NCBI RefSeq assembly: GCF_004363005.1
Contig: NZ_SNYH01000005.1
Location: forward strand, 124,001 to 188,000
Reading direction: 5' to 3'
DNA: 64,000 nucleotides
Source: Tenacibaculum caenipelagi
Lineage (GTDB): Bacteria > Bacteroidota > Bacteroidia > Flavobacteriales > Flavobacteriaceae
Every line of letters starts with the position of its first letter. Position 1 is the first letter of the stretch. Under the pieces are notes generated by a model that did no database searches, was not told the DNA's origin, and saw nothing but the letters and a program-made list of their open reading frames with translations. A program made the translations under genes and the position numbers. Below are positions 25,560 through 34,126 of the stretch, piece by piece.

Positions 25560-25765
25560 TCTTTTATATTTACATTTAGCATGAAATTAGAGGTAACAAT
25601 TATTTCTGTTGAAAAATAGATTGAGGTTAGAAGCTTAAAAATTGTTATTTTTAGCTAGATTAAATGTAATTGCTTTTTGGTTGCTAGTGAAAATTCTTAA
25701 AACTTCGTACAACTAAAAAAAACGTGCTATAAATAATACATTTTGGTTAAAAAAACACAGTATAG

Positions 25766-26629
25766 ATGATAAGTGTAGAAAACCTAGAATTAAAAAAACT
25801 CAATCAAGATGGTGTAAATACCCTAGTAGATTGGGCAAAAAATGAAGGATGGAATCCTGGGGAAAACGATTCTACCGTGTTTTGGAAAACAGATCCTGAT
25901 GGTTTTTACGGATTTTATAATGATAAGGAATTAATCGCTGGTGGTGCTGTTGTTTCCTACAACCAAGAGTTTGGTTTTATGGGATTATTCATTGTACACC
26001 CTGATTTAAGAGAACAAGGAATTGGAAAGAAACTGTGGTATTTAAGAAGGGATCTTCTTATCAAAAGACTTCATAACAATGCATCTATAGGAATGGATGG
26101 TGTTGTTGCCATGCAGCCTTTCTATGAAAAAGGAGGCTTTAACATAGCCTTTCGAGATGAAAGGTATGAGTGCATAGGTAAGAAAATGGATGTCAGTACT
26201 AACATATCTCCTATTGAAACAGAAGATTTAGAAAAACTTTTCGAATATGATATTGCTTGTTTTGGTTACAAAAGACAAGAGTTTTTAAAAAGTTGGTTTT
26301 CAATGCCACAAAGCAACACTTTTAAATATTCAGAAAATAATGAGGTTTTAGGCTACGCAGTTATTAGAAAAGTTGATAAAGGCTATAAAATAGGTCCTCT
26401 ATTTGCTAACAACAATCAAATTGCCGAAGAATTGTATAAATCTTGTTTAAACACCGCTTCTGGAGATTCGGTATATCTCGATATTCCTACCATAAATACA
26501 AAAGCGGTTGATTTGGTGAACAAATACGACGCAAAATATGTTTTTGAATGTGCAAGAATGTATTATGGTCAAGCCCCTAAGGTAGCTATTGATAAAATAT
26601 ACGGAATTACAACCTTTGAGTTAGGTTAA
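25766..26629 (+). CDS. GNAT-family N-acetyltransferase, two-domain YitH-like
   Basis: A 287-residue protein with an N-terminal GNAT domain (GFMGLFIVHPDLREQGIGKKLW, about residues 70-92, is the acetyl-CoA loop; AMQPFYEKGGF follows) and a second, degenerate GNAT-like half (about 145-285, VLGYAVIRKVDKGYKIGPLFA, KYVFECARMYYGQAP). This is the layout of the YitH-type group. The acceptor is unknown. It heads a three-gene run with an NTF2-like and a VOC protein. Confidence 0.85.
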   Translation: MISVENLELKKLNQDGVNTLVDWAKNEGWNPGENDSTVFWKTDPDGFYGFYNDKELIAGGAVVSYNQEFGFMGLFIVHPDLREQGIGKKLWYLRRDLLIKRLHNNASIGMDGVVAMQPFYEKGGFNIAFRDERYECIGKKMDVSTNISPIETEDLEKLFEYDIACFGYKRQEFLKSWFSMPQSNTFKYSENNEVLGYAVIRKVDKGYKIGPLFANNNQIAEELYKSCLNTASGDSVYLDIPTINTKAVDLVNKYDAKYVFECARMYYGQAPKVAIDKIYGITTFELG

Positions 26630-26666
26630 AGCTAGTTAACAACGAAAAATCTTAATACAAATTAAT

Positions 26667-27038
26667 ATGAGCGAAAAAGACAAAATAAGACAATCAATTA
26701 TAGATTTTGTAAAAGGTGGTGATGACAGCGATGTTGAACTTTTAGACAAAGTGTTACACAAAGATTTCAGAGTCACCAATAACGGGTTTATGGGGACTTC
26801 TGGAGTTACCGTTATTGATAAACAAGAGTATTTAAATAATATTCAAAATGGCATTTTTGGGGGGCTACCCAGAAAAATGGTTATCGAAGGAATTGACCAT
26901 AGTGGAATTATCGCTTCTGTAAAACTGAGAATTGAAAGTGCTGAAAATAATTTTCTTTCTTACAACTCCCTCATTTTGGATATTGATAACAAATGGAAAA
27001 TCGTCAATAATCTAGCAATTGTAAAAGCTAAAGAATGA
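26667..27038 (+). CDS. NTF2-like (SnoaL/lumazine-binding-like) small protein
   Basis: A 123-residue cone-shaped NTF2-like fold: helical start (KIRQSIIDFVKGGDDSDVELLDKVLHKDFRV) and a four-strand sheet ending in NKWKIVNNLAIVKAKE. Such proteins are enzymes (isomerases, cyclases) or ligand-binding proteins; the pattern is closest to the putative lumazine-binding subgroup. It overlaps the VOC gene by 4 bases (ATGA), so they are cotranslated. Confidence 0.8.
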   Translation: MSEKDKIRQSIIDFVKGGDDSDVELLDKVLHKDFRVTNNGFMGTSGVTVIDKQEYLNNIQNGIFGGLPRKMVIEGIDHSGIIASVKLRIESAENNFLSYNSLILDIDNKWKIVNNLAIVKAKE

Positions 27039-27424
27039 CAAAAATTGATCCTATCATAGCCGTTAAAGATGTAAACAAAAGCTCACAATGGTATCAAGCT
27101 GCTTTTGAGTGTAAAAGAACACACGAAGGAGATAATTTTGCTGTACTGGTTGATAAAAACAATGAAGTCTTACTCTGTCTTCATGTATGGGGAGAACATG
27201 AACACCCTACAATGATAAATTCCGATATCACCCCTGGAAATGGACTGATTCTCTATTTTAAAACAGACGACTTACAGGGAATTCGACAAAATATTGAGAA
27301 AATGGGCTACCCTATTGAAGAGGATATTAACTTAAACCCAAATTCTATGAAAAAAGAATTTTCATTAAGAGACATCGACGGGTATTTTTGGATTATTACC
27401 GAATTCCACAAATACGAAGGCTAA
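27035..27424 (+). CDS. VOC-family (glyoxalase/bleomycin-resistance fold) protein
   Basis: A 129-residue single VOC unit pair: VKDVNKSSQWYQAAFECKR at the start, LCLHVWGEHEHP in the middle, and LRDIDGYFWIITEFH at the end. Metal ligands of this fold are typically His and Glu; the His in CLHVWGEHEHP and the Glu in ITEFH are candidates. It may act on a small hydrophobic metabolite; the neighbours (GNAT, NTF2-like) give no clear pathway. Confidence 0.82.
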   Translation: MTKIDPIIAVKDVNKSSQWYQAAFECKRTHEGDNFAVLVDKNNEVLLCLHVWGEHEHPTMINSDITPGNGLILYFKTDDLQGIRQNIEKMGYPIEEDINLNPNSMKKEFSLRDIDGYFWIITEFHKYEG

Positions 27425-27542
27425 CCTCCCTAAGCAGTAAAAACTTACACTTAAAAACAAGGAGTTTTCCTTTTCTAAGAACAGCATTGAAACAAGTAAA
27501 TTTCAAAAAAAAAATAAATAAAAAAAGTAGATTTATTTTTTT

Positions 27543-27566
27543 AGTTAGGATTCCTTACTATATTTG
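27543..27566 (+). promoter_or_regulatory. Operator 1 and -7 box before the thioredoxin-like gene
   Basis: AGTTAGGATTCCTTACT (27543-27559) is an imperfect palindrome (AGTwAGGAwTCCTwACT) and abuts the exact -7 box TATATTTG (27559-27566). Close matches lie at 27853 and 28881 in the same gene cluster, pointing to one shared regulator, presumably the MarR protein at 28931. Confidence 0.6.
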
Positions 27567-27603
27567 TACCGCAATAATGCATCAACTAAAAAATATTAAA
27601 AAA

Positions 27604-27837
27604 ATGAACAAATCAATTTTCTATCACGCAGGATGTCCAGTATGTGTAAGCGCAGAACAAGACATTGTTAGTTTAATCGGAGAGCAAAATGTTGAAATTG
27701 TAAACATTGGTGAAGACAAAGCTCGTATTTCAGAAGCTGAAAATGCTGGTGTACAATCGGTACCTGCTCTTGTTACCCCAAATGGTAATGCATTGCACAT
27801 AAACTTTGGTGCTTCCATCTCAGACGTAAAAGGGTAA
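27604..27837 (+). CDS. Small thioredoxin/glutaredoxin-like protein with CPVC motif
   Basis: A 77-residue minimal thioredoxin fold: MNKSIFYHAGCPVC with Cys11 and Cys14, then IVNIGEDKARISEAENAGVQSVPALV, where the cis-Pro follows SV. I use ATG 27604; the longer frame from 27388 runs through the promoter, and ATG 27577 would lie only a few bases after the expected transcription start. It is the first gene of a cluster with a periplasmic protein, DUF2024 and a MarR regulator, each new promoter preceded by the same operator. Confidence 0.8.
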   Translation: MNKSIFYHAGCPVCVSAEQDIVSLIGEQNVEIVNIGEDKARISEAENAGVQSVPALVTPNGNALHINFGASISDVKG

Positions 27838-27848
27838 ATCTTTATTTA

Positions 27849-27878
27849 AAGTAGTTAGGATTCCTATCTTAACTACTT
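27849..27878 (+). promoter_or_regulatory. Operator 2, within a stem-loop
   Basis: AGTTAGGATTCCTATCT (27853-27869) repeats the operator core. It sits in a 9-bp stem (AAGTAGTTA and TAACTACTT) between the thioredoxin-like gene and the periplasmic protein gene. It might work in DNA as operator, in RNA as a weak terminator or attenuator, or both. No T run follows. Confidence 0.45.
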
Positions 27879-27899
27879 TAATAACTAAAACACAAAAAA

Positions 27900-28613
27900 A
27901 TGAAATTAATATTATCTTCAGTAATTATACTTTTAAGCATAACAACATTTTATGCACAAACCAATACGTATAAAAATGATGACTTTTCAATTAAGAAAGT
28001 CAACGTAACTCACAAAGCTAAATTAGGAGTAACTGTTTGGGAAATTACCGTTAAAGGAAAAGCAGGAAAAACCACTCCTACAAAAGCAGGAAAATTAGAT
28101 GGTGCTCCTGTTTTAGGTTATGTTTTTCCAACAAACTTAAAACCTACTGATGTTGGCTTTAACAACACTGAAGGAATTGTTGCACTTGCTTTGACTTCAC
28201 ATCCAGATTTTGATGATACTCCGTTATGGGATGAAAATAACGACAAAATCTATGATAATGATGGTATAATTTGGCATCCACATTGGGTAGTGCTTCATAA
28301 AGATGAAAGAGTTGCTGGTGGACTCTCTGTAAAACAATTTAAAAAAGCAGATGAAACGGTAGTATTACCTCCTACAAATCCGGGAATGCCAATGTATATG
28401 GACTCTCCAGGTTACCCAGTGACTACCAAAGAAAATAAAATCAAAGTAGTAGTTCCTGATTATAGAATAAACAACCGAACTGATTTTAACTACGATGGAG
28501 TAGCCGCTTTTATGAAAGTGAATACAAGTAACAAAGACCTTCCTATGTTAGGAGTTTATGAGGTATTTAGTGTTGCTAGCGGAAATTTATCATTACCTTA
28601 TAAAGTTAAATAG
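27900..28613 (+). CDS. Uncharacterised periplasmic protein with HPHW motif
   Basis: A 237-residue exported protein: signal peptide 1-20 ending FYA, then two beta-rich parts. Striking conserved-looking segments are GYVFPTNLKPTDVGF, ALALTSHPDFDDTPLWDENND and GIIWHPHWVVLHKDERVAGGL. The acidic DxNxDxxxD-like stretch (DENNDKIYDNDG) could bind calcium, and the His-rich loop could bind another metal; neither is proven. I do not recognise a named family. It ends directly against DUF2024 (stop then ATG) and shares the operator of the redox-type cluster. Confidence 0.7.
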   Translation: MKLILSSVIILLSITTFYAQTNTYKNDDFSIKKVNVTHKAKLGVTVWEITVKGKAGKTTPTKAGKLDGAPVLGYVFPTNLKPTDVGFNNTEGIVALALTSHPDFDDTPLWDENNDKIYDNDGIIWHPHWVVLHKDERVAGGLSVKQFKKADETVVLPPTNPGMPMYMDSPGYPVTTKENKIKVVVPDYRINNRTDFNYDGVAAFMKVNTSNKDLPMLGVYEVFSVASGNLSLPYKVK

Positions 28614-28877
28614 ATGAAAGTAGCAGTTTGGGACACCTATGTAAAAAGAGACGATGGTAAAATAATGCATTTTGATGTTCTTGTACCTAGCGATGTTAAA
28701 GAAGAAAACTTTGTGTTTGGTTTTGCTAAACAGTACCTTCAAAAAAAGCCTTTCAAAACCAATCAAATATCTTCTAACGAATGTAAGTTTTGTCATATTG
28801 AACAAGCTACACAAGAAATGCTAATCAACATTAAGGCAAATGGTTATTCAATAATTGAAATGGAAAACTGTAATTAA
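28614..28877 (+). CDS. DUF2024-family protein
   Basis: An 87-residue protein: MKVAVWDTYVKRDDGKIMHFDVLVP, FGFAKQYLQKK, and the CKFCHIEQA segment with CxxCH near residue 63. DUF2024 members are small alpha/beta proteins of unknown activity. The CxxCH could bind metal or act in redox chemistry. It starts the base after the preceding stop codon, so it is translationally coupled, and ends 3 bases before the last operator. Confidence 0.82.
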   Translation: MKVAVWDTYVKRDDGKIMHFDVLVPSDVKEENFVFGFAKQYLQKKPFKTNQISSNECKFCHIEQATQEMLINIKANGYSIIEMENCN

Positions 28878-28880
28878 ATT

Positions 28881-28930
28881 AATTAGGATTACTAACTTTG
28901 CCTGTCGACCTATTTCGACAGGCTTTTTTT
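28881..28930 (+). promoter_or_regulatory. Operator 3, -7 box and overlapping upstream terminator before the MarR gene
   Basis: AATTAGGATTACTAACT (28881-28897) is the third operator copy and overlaps the exact -7 box TAACTTTG (28893-28900). Directly after it is a terminator: GCCTGTCGA (28900-28908), 6-base loop, TCGACAGGC (28915-28923), and seven Ts ending at the base before ATG 28931. RNA started from this promoter would begin inside the left arm and so not form the hairpin, whereas read-through from DUF2024 would. Confidence 0.65.
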
Positions 28931-29542
28931 ATGAAGGACAGCACATTTAACCCAGAACAACAGCAAAAAGATATTTCAAGTAAAATTGTTGCAGGATTAG
29001 AACGCGTTTCTGAAGTATTTAAAATCTTATTGTGGGAAAAAGCAAAATTGGTGGGTTTGAGTCCTATTCAAATTCAAATCCTAATTTTTGTTGCTTTTCA
29101 TAAAGACAATTTGTGTAATGTTAGTCATTTGGCTAAAGAGTTTAATGTTACAAAACCAACCATAAGTGATGCCATTCGAGTTTTGGATAAAAAAGGAATG
29201 ATTGAAAAAGATTTTTCATCTTCAGATAATCGTAGTTATTCCATAAAAATTTCAGAACTTGGAAATGATATCATAGCACAAACCTATAACTTCTCAACTC
29301 CCTTAAAAAAACAAGTCGATAACTTGTCTCAACCTCAATTAGAAAGTTTATTTGGTACGTTGAGTCAGCTAATATTCAAGCTGCATCAAAGTGGTATCTT
29401 AAGCGTACAACGAACTTGCTATGGCTGTAAATTTTATCAAAAAAACCAAGATTCTGATTATTGTAATTTATTGCAACAAGAACTCTTACAACAAGATATC
29501 CGTTTAGATTGCCCTGAATATGAAGAAAAACCTAAAGGCTAA
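28931..29542 (+). CDS. MarR-family regulator with C-terminal four-cysteine motif
   Basis: About 203 residues. A standard MarR winged helix (about 30-130: VSHLAKEFNVTKPTISDAIRVLDKKGMIEKDFSSSDNRSY in parts) is followed by a C-terminal tail holding Cys163-x2-Cys166, Cys178 and Cys194, a pattern that could bind zinc or iron or act as a thiol switch. I use ATG 28931, because the upstream TTG (28898) lies inside the -7 box. With a thioredoxin-like gene in the cluster, a redox or metal signal is plausible; the signal itself is not shown. Confidence 0.85.
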   Translation: MKDSTFNPEQQQKDISSKIVAGLERVSEVFKILLWEKAKLVGLSPIQIQILIFVAFHKDNLCNVSHLAKEFNVTKPTISDAIRVLDKKGMIEKDFSSSDNRSYSIKISELGNDIIAQTYNFSTPLKKQVDNLSQPQLESLFGTLSQLIFKLHQSGILSVQRTCYGCKFYQKNQDSDYCNLLQQELLQQDIRLDCPEYEEKPKG

Positions 29543-29546
29543 TTCT

Positions 29547-30227
29547 ATGAAAAAACTCCCTTACTTATTACTATTGATAAGTCTTTCTGTTCAATCTCAA
29601 AACATTTTATTTGTAGGGAATAGTTTAACCTACACTAACGATATGCCGAAAATGTTAGAACAAATAGGCAAGCAAAACGATTTGAAAATCAAGACTACTA
29701 GTTTATGCTATCCTAACTATGCTATTATAGATCATATAAATGAGGGAAAACTTCAAAAACTACTTCAGAAAAAACAATTCGATTATGTCATTATTCAACA
29801 AGGTCCGTCCTCGCAAGAAGAAGGAAAAAGAATGTTGGTCAATGATGGTGCAACCATCAAAGCTCTTTGTGAGCAGTACAATATTCAACTGGGGTATTTT
29901 ATGGTATGGCCTTCAAAACACTACTATAATACCTTTGATAAAGTTATAGCCAATCATGAATTTGCTGCCAAACAAAATAATGCCTTGTTATTTCCTGTAG
30001 GAAAAATTTGGAAACAATATAACGAACATGAAAGTAACACTTCTTCTTTGTATAGTTCTGATAATTTTCATCCCTCAACGGCAGGAAGCTTTTTAGCAGC
30101 CTTAACCATTTTTCATCAATTGCACCCTACAAAAAACATCGAGCAGCTTCCGTTTAAAAAATACCAAAAATGGGTAGCTGATAAAGGCTCTTTTGATTTT
30201 CTAGTACAACTGGTACAAAAGCAATAA
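29547..30227 (+). CDS. Secreted SGNH/GDSL-type hydrolase
   Basis: About 226 residues: a signal peptide (MKKLPYLLLLISLSVQSQ) and an SGNH fold with the nucleophile Ser26 in LFVGNSLTYTNDM, block III in YVIIQQGPSSQE, and the Asp-His pair in SDNFHPSTAGS. Members deacetylate or de-esterify carbohydrates and lipids in the envelope. ATG 29547 is chosen over an in-frame ATG at 29520 that overlaps the MarR gene and adds a charged stretch before the signal peptide. Confidence 0.82.
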   Translation: MKKLPYLLLLISLSVQSQNILFVGNSLTYTNDMPKMLEQIGKQNDLKIKTTSLCYPNYAIIDHINEGKLQKLLQKKQFDYVIIQQGPSSQEEGKRMLVNDGATIKALCEQYNIQLGYFMVWPSKHYYNTFDKVIANHEFAAKQNNALLFPVGKIWKQYNEHESNTSSLYSSDNFHPSTAGSFLAALTIFHQLHPTKNIEQLPFKKYQKWVADKGSFDFLVQLVQKQ

Positions 30228-30410
30228 CTAGTTAAAACCTCCCCTACTCTTTACCTTTTAGCAAGAAAAATAACAATGTCTTAACAGACCGTTTACGCTC
30301 TCTTCACTCATAAAAACAATTAGTTTATAAATTTGATAGTTAATCAATTAACTATTTCTGTAGACTAGATTCTATAAGAATTTATACACCATTAAACTAA
30401 TTTAACCCCC

Positions 30411-32741
30411 ATGAGAAAAACTATTCTTTTTACCTGCTTCTTATTAGTAGGAAGCCTTATCAAATTACACGCGCAAAGTGTAAACCCTTCAAAAACCACT
30501 TATGCTCCTAACGAAACTATTACTATCAATTTTTCTAACGGTCCTGGCAATGCAAAAGACTGGATTGGTATTTACCACCAAGGAGATACTCCTGGTCTTG
30601 TAAGTTCTATTGATTGGTTGTATGTAAACGGACAAAAAAGCGCCACCAAAAAACTTAAAAATGGTACGGTTACCTTTTCAGCTGGTTTGCCAAATACAGG
30701 AACTTATAAAGTGTACTTTTTACAGAATGACGGATACACGATATTAGCCTCTTCAAGTTTTACGATAGGTACAGAAACTCCAACCTGTACCCCTATTCCA
30801 CAATCTGGATGGAGTTTACAGTATGTAGACAGTCAGGAAACATCAGGAGAAAATGGAGTAGCTACCAATGCCTTTGATGGCGATACTTCAACTATTTGGC
30901 ATACCGAATGGAATGCTAGTCAACCTACACACCCGCATGAAATTCAAATTAACTTAAACGGTGTCTACGATGTTTGTGAGCTAAAATACTTACCTCGCCA
31001 AACAGGAACCAATGGTACAATTGCCGATTATCAAATTTATGTAAGTGATACCCCTTCTAATTGGGGAACAGCCGTTGCGACTGGAACCTTTGCTTCCAAT
31101 CAAACAGAAAAAACAGTTGGTTTTCCTAAAAAACAAGGACAATATGTGCGTTTAGTTGCTACTTCTGATATCAACGGTGGAAATTATACCTCTGCTGCGG
31201 AGATTAATATTGGAGGAACTTTAATTCAAGCAGGAGCTCCAGTAGCTAACTTCACTTCAAACACCACTTCTATTATTTCAGGACAACAAATTTCTTTTAC
31301 AGATAGTTCTACGAACAATCCTACCTCTTGGAATTGGGCATTTGAAGGAGGAACGCCTGCTACAAGTACAGCTCAAAATCCAGTAGTAACCTATACTACC
31401 GAAGGAACTTATAATGTTACTTTAACAGCAAGCAATACTACGGGTAGCCATACCATTACTAAAACAGGCTATGTTACCGTACGTAACACCAATAGCCTTA
31501 AAGTATTGCAATTTAATATTTGGCAAGAAGGAACTTCAGTACCTAACGGAATGACCTACATTAGAGATGTTATTGCCAACGTGAATCCAGATATTGTATG
31601 TTTTAGTGAAGTAAGAAACTATACAGGTGATTGGACCACTAAAATTGTAAACAACCTTGCAGCTATTGGCTTAAACTATCACAGAGGTTATGCTTATGGT
31701 GATGTTTCTATCATTAGTAAATACCCTATCACCTCATCGGGTACGAACCTTGGAGCAATTTCGATTTTTGAGGTAGATGTTAACGGACAAAGTGTGGTGG
31801 TAGCAACTGCACACTTAGATTACACCTATTACGCTAACTATCTTCCAAGAGGATACAACTGTGGAGGTTCTTCACCTTACAGCGGATGGAGTAAAATAGG
31901 TGCTGCTAACCAAGATCCGCAACCCGTTACGGATCCTGCTATCATTGCAGAACAAAATTTAGGTTCACGAAGAGATGAGCAAATTGCTGCCTTTATCAAT
32001 CATGTAAAAAATGAAACTCGCCCAGTAATTTTAGTGGGGGATTTTAACGAACCTTCACACTTAGACTGGACAGCAAGACAAGCCAATATGTTTGACCACC
32101 ATGGAGTGGTATTTCCTTGGCATACGACCAAAACTTTAGAAAACAACGGTTTTGTAGATGCTTTTAGAGAAGTATATCCTGATGAAGTTGCCAATCCTGG
32201 TATCACGTGGCCTTCGGTAGCAACAGGGGTTGGAAGCACTAGCTGGACACCAGAAGCTGACGAAAGAGATCGTATTGACTATATTTTTTACCGAGGAGCT
32301 ACCCTTTCTGCAACCAGTGCTGCTCTTGTAGGTCCAAAAGCTTCCTATGTTAACAATGTATCGAGTACCGCAAACACCCAAAACGATACCTTTGAAGCTG
32401 ATCTATTATCGTGGCCTTCTGACCATAAAGGAGTAAGTGCTGTAATTAACCTATCTGCAAATACTGCTGCTAGAACGTTTGAAACAACCGATAACACTTC
32501 ACAAACCAATAATACCTTTAGCATATATCCAAACCCAACAAAAGGTATGGTGAATATCAAGTGTGAAGACTGTGCTCCTTTTTCGTATACAGTACGAAAC
32601 TTTTTAGGAGAAACAATTTTACAGCAAACTGCCACACAAAACAACATGAGCATTAACCTAAAATCGGTGCCTAAAGGTTTGTATTTTGTTGCTATAAAAA
32701 CGAAAGAAAAAACAGTTACCTATAAAATTATAAAAGAATAA
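30411..32741 (+). CDS. T9SS-secreted multidomain EEP (endonuclease/exonuclease/phosphatase) protein
   Basis: A 776-residue exported protein. Order: signal peptide (1-22), an Ig-like N-terminal part (about 23-120), a discoidin F5/8-type-C domain (about 125-275, AFDGDTSTIWHTEW), a PKD domain (about 278-360, SWNWAFEGGTPATST), the EEP catalytic part (about 362-690, KVLQFNIWQEG, VCFSEVRN, LVGDFNEPSH, ADERDRIDYIF, WPSDHKGVSA) and a type IX sorting tail (FSIYPNPTKGMVNIK ... LYFVAIKTKEKTVTYKI). EEP members cut phosphodiesters in nucleic acids or lipids; this one should act at the cell surface. Confidence 0.9.
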   Translation: MRKTILFTCFLLVGSLIKLHAQSVNPSKTTYAPNETITINFSNGPGNAKDWIGIYHQGDTPGLVSSIDWLYVNGQKSATKKLKNGTVTFSAGLPNTGTYKVYFLQNDGYTILASSSFTIGTETPTCTPIPQSGWSLQYVDSQETSGENGVATNAFDGDTSTIWHTEWNASQPTHPHEIQINLNGVYDVCELKYLPRQTGTNGTIADYQIYVSDTPSNWGTAVATGTFASNQTEKTVGFPKKQGQYVRLVATSDINGGNYTSAAEINIGGTLIQAGAPVANFTSNTTSIISGQQISFTDSSTNNPTSWNWAFEGGTPATSTAQNPVVTYTTEGTYNVTLTASNTTGSHTITKTGYVTVRNTNSLKVLQFNIWQEGTSVPNGMTYIRDVIANVNPDIVCFSEVRNYTGDWTTKIVNNLAAIGLNYHRGYAYGDVSIISKYPITSSGTNLGAISIFEVDVNGQSVVVATAHLDYTYYANYLPRGYNCGGSSPYSGWSKIGAANQDPQPVTDPAIIAEQNLGSRRDEQIAAFINHVKNETRPVILVGDFNEPSHLDWTARQANMFDHHGVVFPWHTTKTLENNGFVDAFREVYPDEVANPGITWPSVATGVGSTSWTPEADERDRIDYIFYRGATLSATSAALVGPKASYVNNVSSTANTQNDTFEADLLSWPSDHKGVSAVINLSANTAARTFETTDNTSQTNNTFSIYPNPTKGMVNIKCEDCAPFSYTVRNFLGETILQQTATQNNMSINLKSVPKGLYFVAIKTKEKTVTYKIIKE

Positions 32742-32790
32742 AACGTCCCCAAGAAGCTACTACAGAAATAGATTAACATTGATACCATAA

Positions 32791-32819
32791 AATCCCAAGT
32801 TATTGACTTGGGATTTTTT
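32791..32819 (+). terminator. Terminator after the EEP gene
   Basis: A 10-bp stem AATCCCAAGT/ACTTGGGATT with a 5-base loop and a T run. Confidence 0.88.
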
Positions 32820-32949
32820 AGTTCATATATAAACAAGTTAGCTCTTATTGGAGAAAAAAATTGTTCTAAAGTTGAACGAATACGGAAACCCGCAAATTCT
32901 TTTTTTGAGAAAAGTATAGATTACAACTTTTAAACAAAAAAGGAAAACT

Positions 32950-33843
32950 ATGGTAGGAATTTTAGGATTATTAAACTTTGCTCTATTTATAGCATTAATT
33001 GTTGGACTAGTAAAACCATCATTAATATTACGTTGGACAAATAAACCTACTCGACTAAAAGTTCTTGGATATTGGTTTTTAAGTACCATCGTTATAGGGA
33101 TTCTAGGAGTAACATTTATTGACGACACAATAGATACAAAAGCAAGTATTGAAAATGCGAATAAATTTATAGAGCAACGAAATTATTCAAACGCTATTAC
33201 AACATTAGAAAGAATAAAAGAAACTGACACTTTATATAATAAAGCTCAATTATTAATAAAAAAGGCTGACAGCTTAAACAATTTATCTGACGAAGAAAAG
33301 CTAATAGCACAAAAACTAAAAGAAGAAAACGCTAAAAAGGAAGGACTTTTAAGACAAAAAGAACTACTTGAAAGGGAAATTAAATCAATAGATAAGGGAA
33401 TAAAATTTGCTAACGGAAACACAATTGATGAACTTCAAATGGATATTGTTCTTTTCGCTACTTGGTCAAAAATAATCAAAGAAGCTGAAGAATCGGAAGA
33501 ATCGGAGATTAAGGATTTAGGAAAAAAACTTAAATCAAAAGTTTCTCAAATACAAATTAGAGAATTTCCTAATTTAAGGAAACAATATGCGAAAATTGTT
33601 GCAAATAAAATGTGGGAAAACGACATTGAAGTCTATGCTAATGGAACAGGAAAAAAATATATAAATTTTACAGGAGGGATTTTTGCTGCTAATAAAAATA
33701 AAAAGGATTTTCAAATTCAAGTTCAAGAAATTTTGAAAATTTTTAGGTTTAAACAAGCAAGGTATCGTTGGTACAAAGGAGAAGATGAATATACTTATTA
33801 CACAATCTACCAAGGAAAAGACTCTGAACCAGTAACATTTTAA
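32950..33843 (+). CDS. Membrane-anchored coiled-coil protein, function unknown
   Basis: A 297-residue protein: two N-terminal membrane spans (about 5-22 and 37-55), then a short TPR-like helix pair (ANKFIEQRNYSNAITTLERIKETD), a charged coiled coil (about 105-150), and a C-terminal beta-rich part (YANGTGKKYINFTGGIFAANKNKKDFQ ... YRWYKGEDEYTYYTIYQ). I recognise no family for the whole. Base composition is like the accessory genes. It stands alone between a terminator and the Hachiman locus. Confidence 0.6.
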   Translation: MVGILGLLNFALFIALIVGLVKPSLILRWTNKPTRLKVLGYWFLSTIVIGILGVTFIDDTIDTKASIENANKFIEQRNYSNAITTLERIKETDTLYNKAQLLIKKADSLNNLSDEEKLIAQKLKEENAKKEGLLRQKELLEREIKSIDKGIKFANGNTIDELQMDIVLFATWSKIIKEAEESEESEIKDLGKKLKSKVSQIQIREFPNLRKQYAKIVANKMWENDIEVYANGTGKKYINFTGGIFAANKNKKDFQIQVQEILKIFRFKQARYRWYKGEDEYTYYTIYQGKDSEPVTF

Positions 33844-34013
33844 GATATAAAAATGTTTGTTAACACCGTATTTATTATAAACTTAACCAAAAGTCATTTC
33901 AGTTTTGTTACGCTTAATTATTCTACGGAACTCTCTAACAAACGAAACTATAAACCAGCACCTTAGGAATTTTTACTATATTTAATTCGCAAAAATGAAA
34001 AAAGAATATAATT

Positions 34014-34043
34014 GCTATAACTTCCACTTAGTCTACTGTAAAA
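34014..34043 (+). repeat. Dispersed motif M1, copy b
   Basis: A 30-base block around CTTCCACTTA, matching 13264-13293 at 24 of 30 positions, 83 bases upstream of hamA. A promoter-like TATATTTAATTCGC (33978-33991) precedes it and resembles TATCTTTAATCCGC at 38441. Confidence 0.5.
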
Positions 34044-34126
34044 AAAGTAATAGTAAGTTTATTCTGCATATAAAAAATTAAGAATATTTGATAGATTCCT
34101 TGATTTAAAATTAAAAACTAAACTAA

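Noticed and set aside
25581-25619. 12-codon frame MKLEVTIISVEK after the terminator
   Set aside because: Too short to support; no promoter or conserved context.
27388-27603. N-terminal extension of the thioredoxin-like protein
   Set aside because: It overlaps the VOC gene end and runs through operator 1 and the -7 box; ATG 27604 gives a complete fold.
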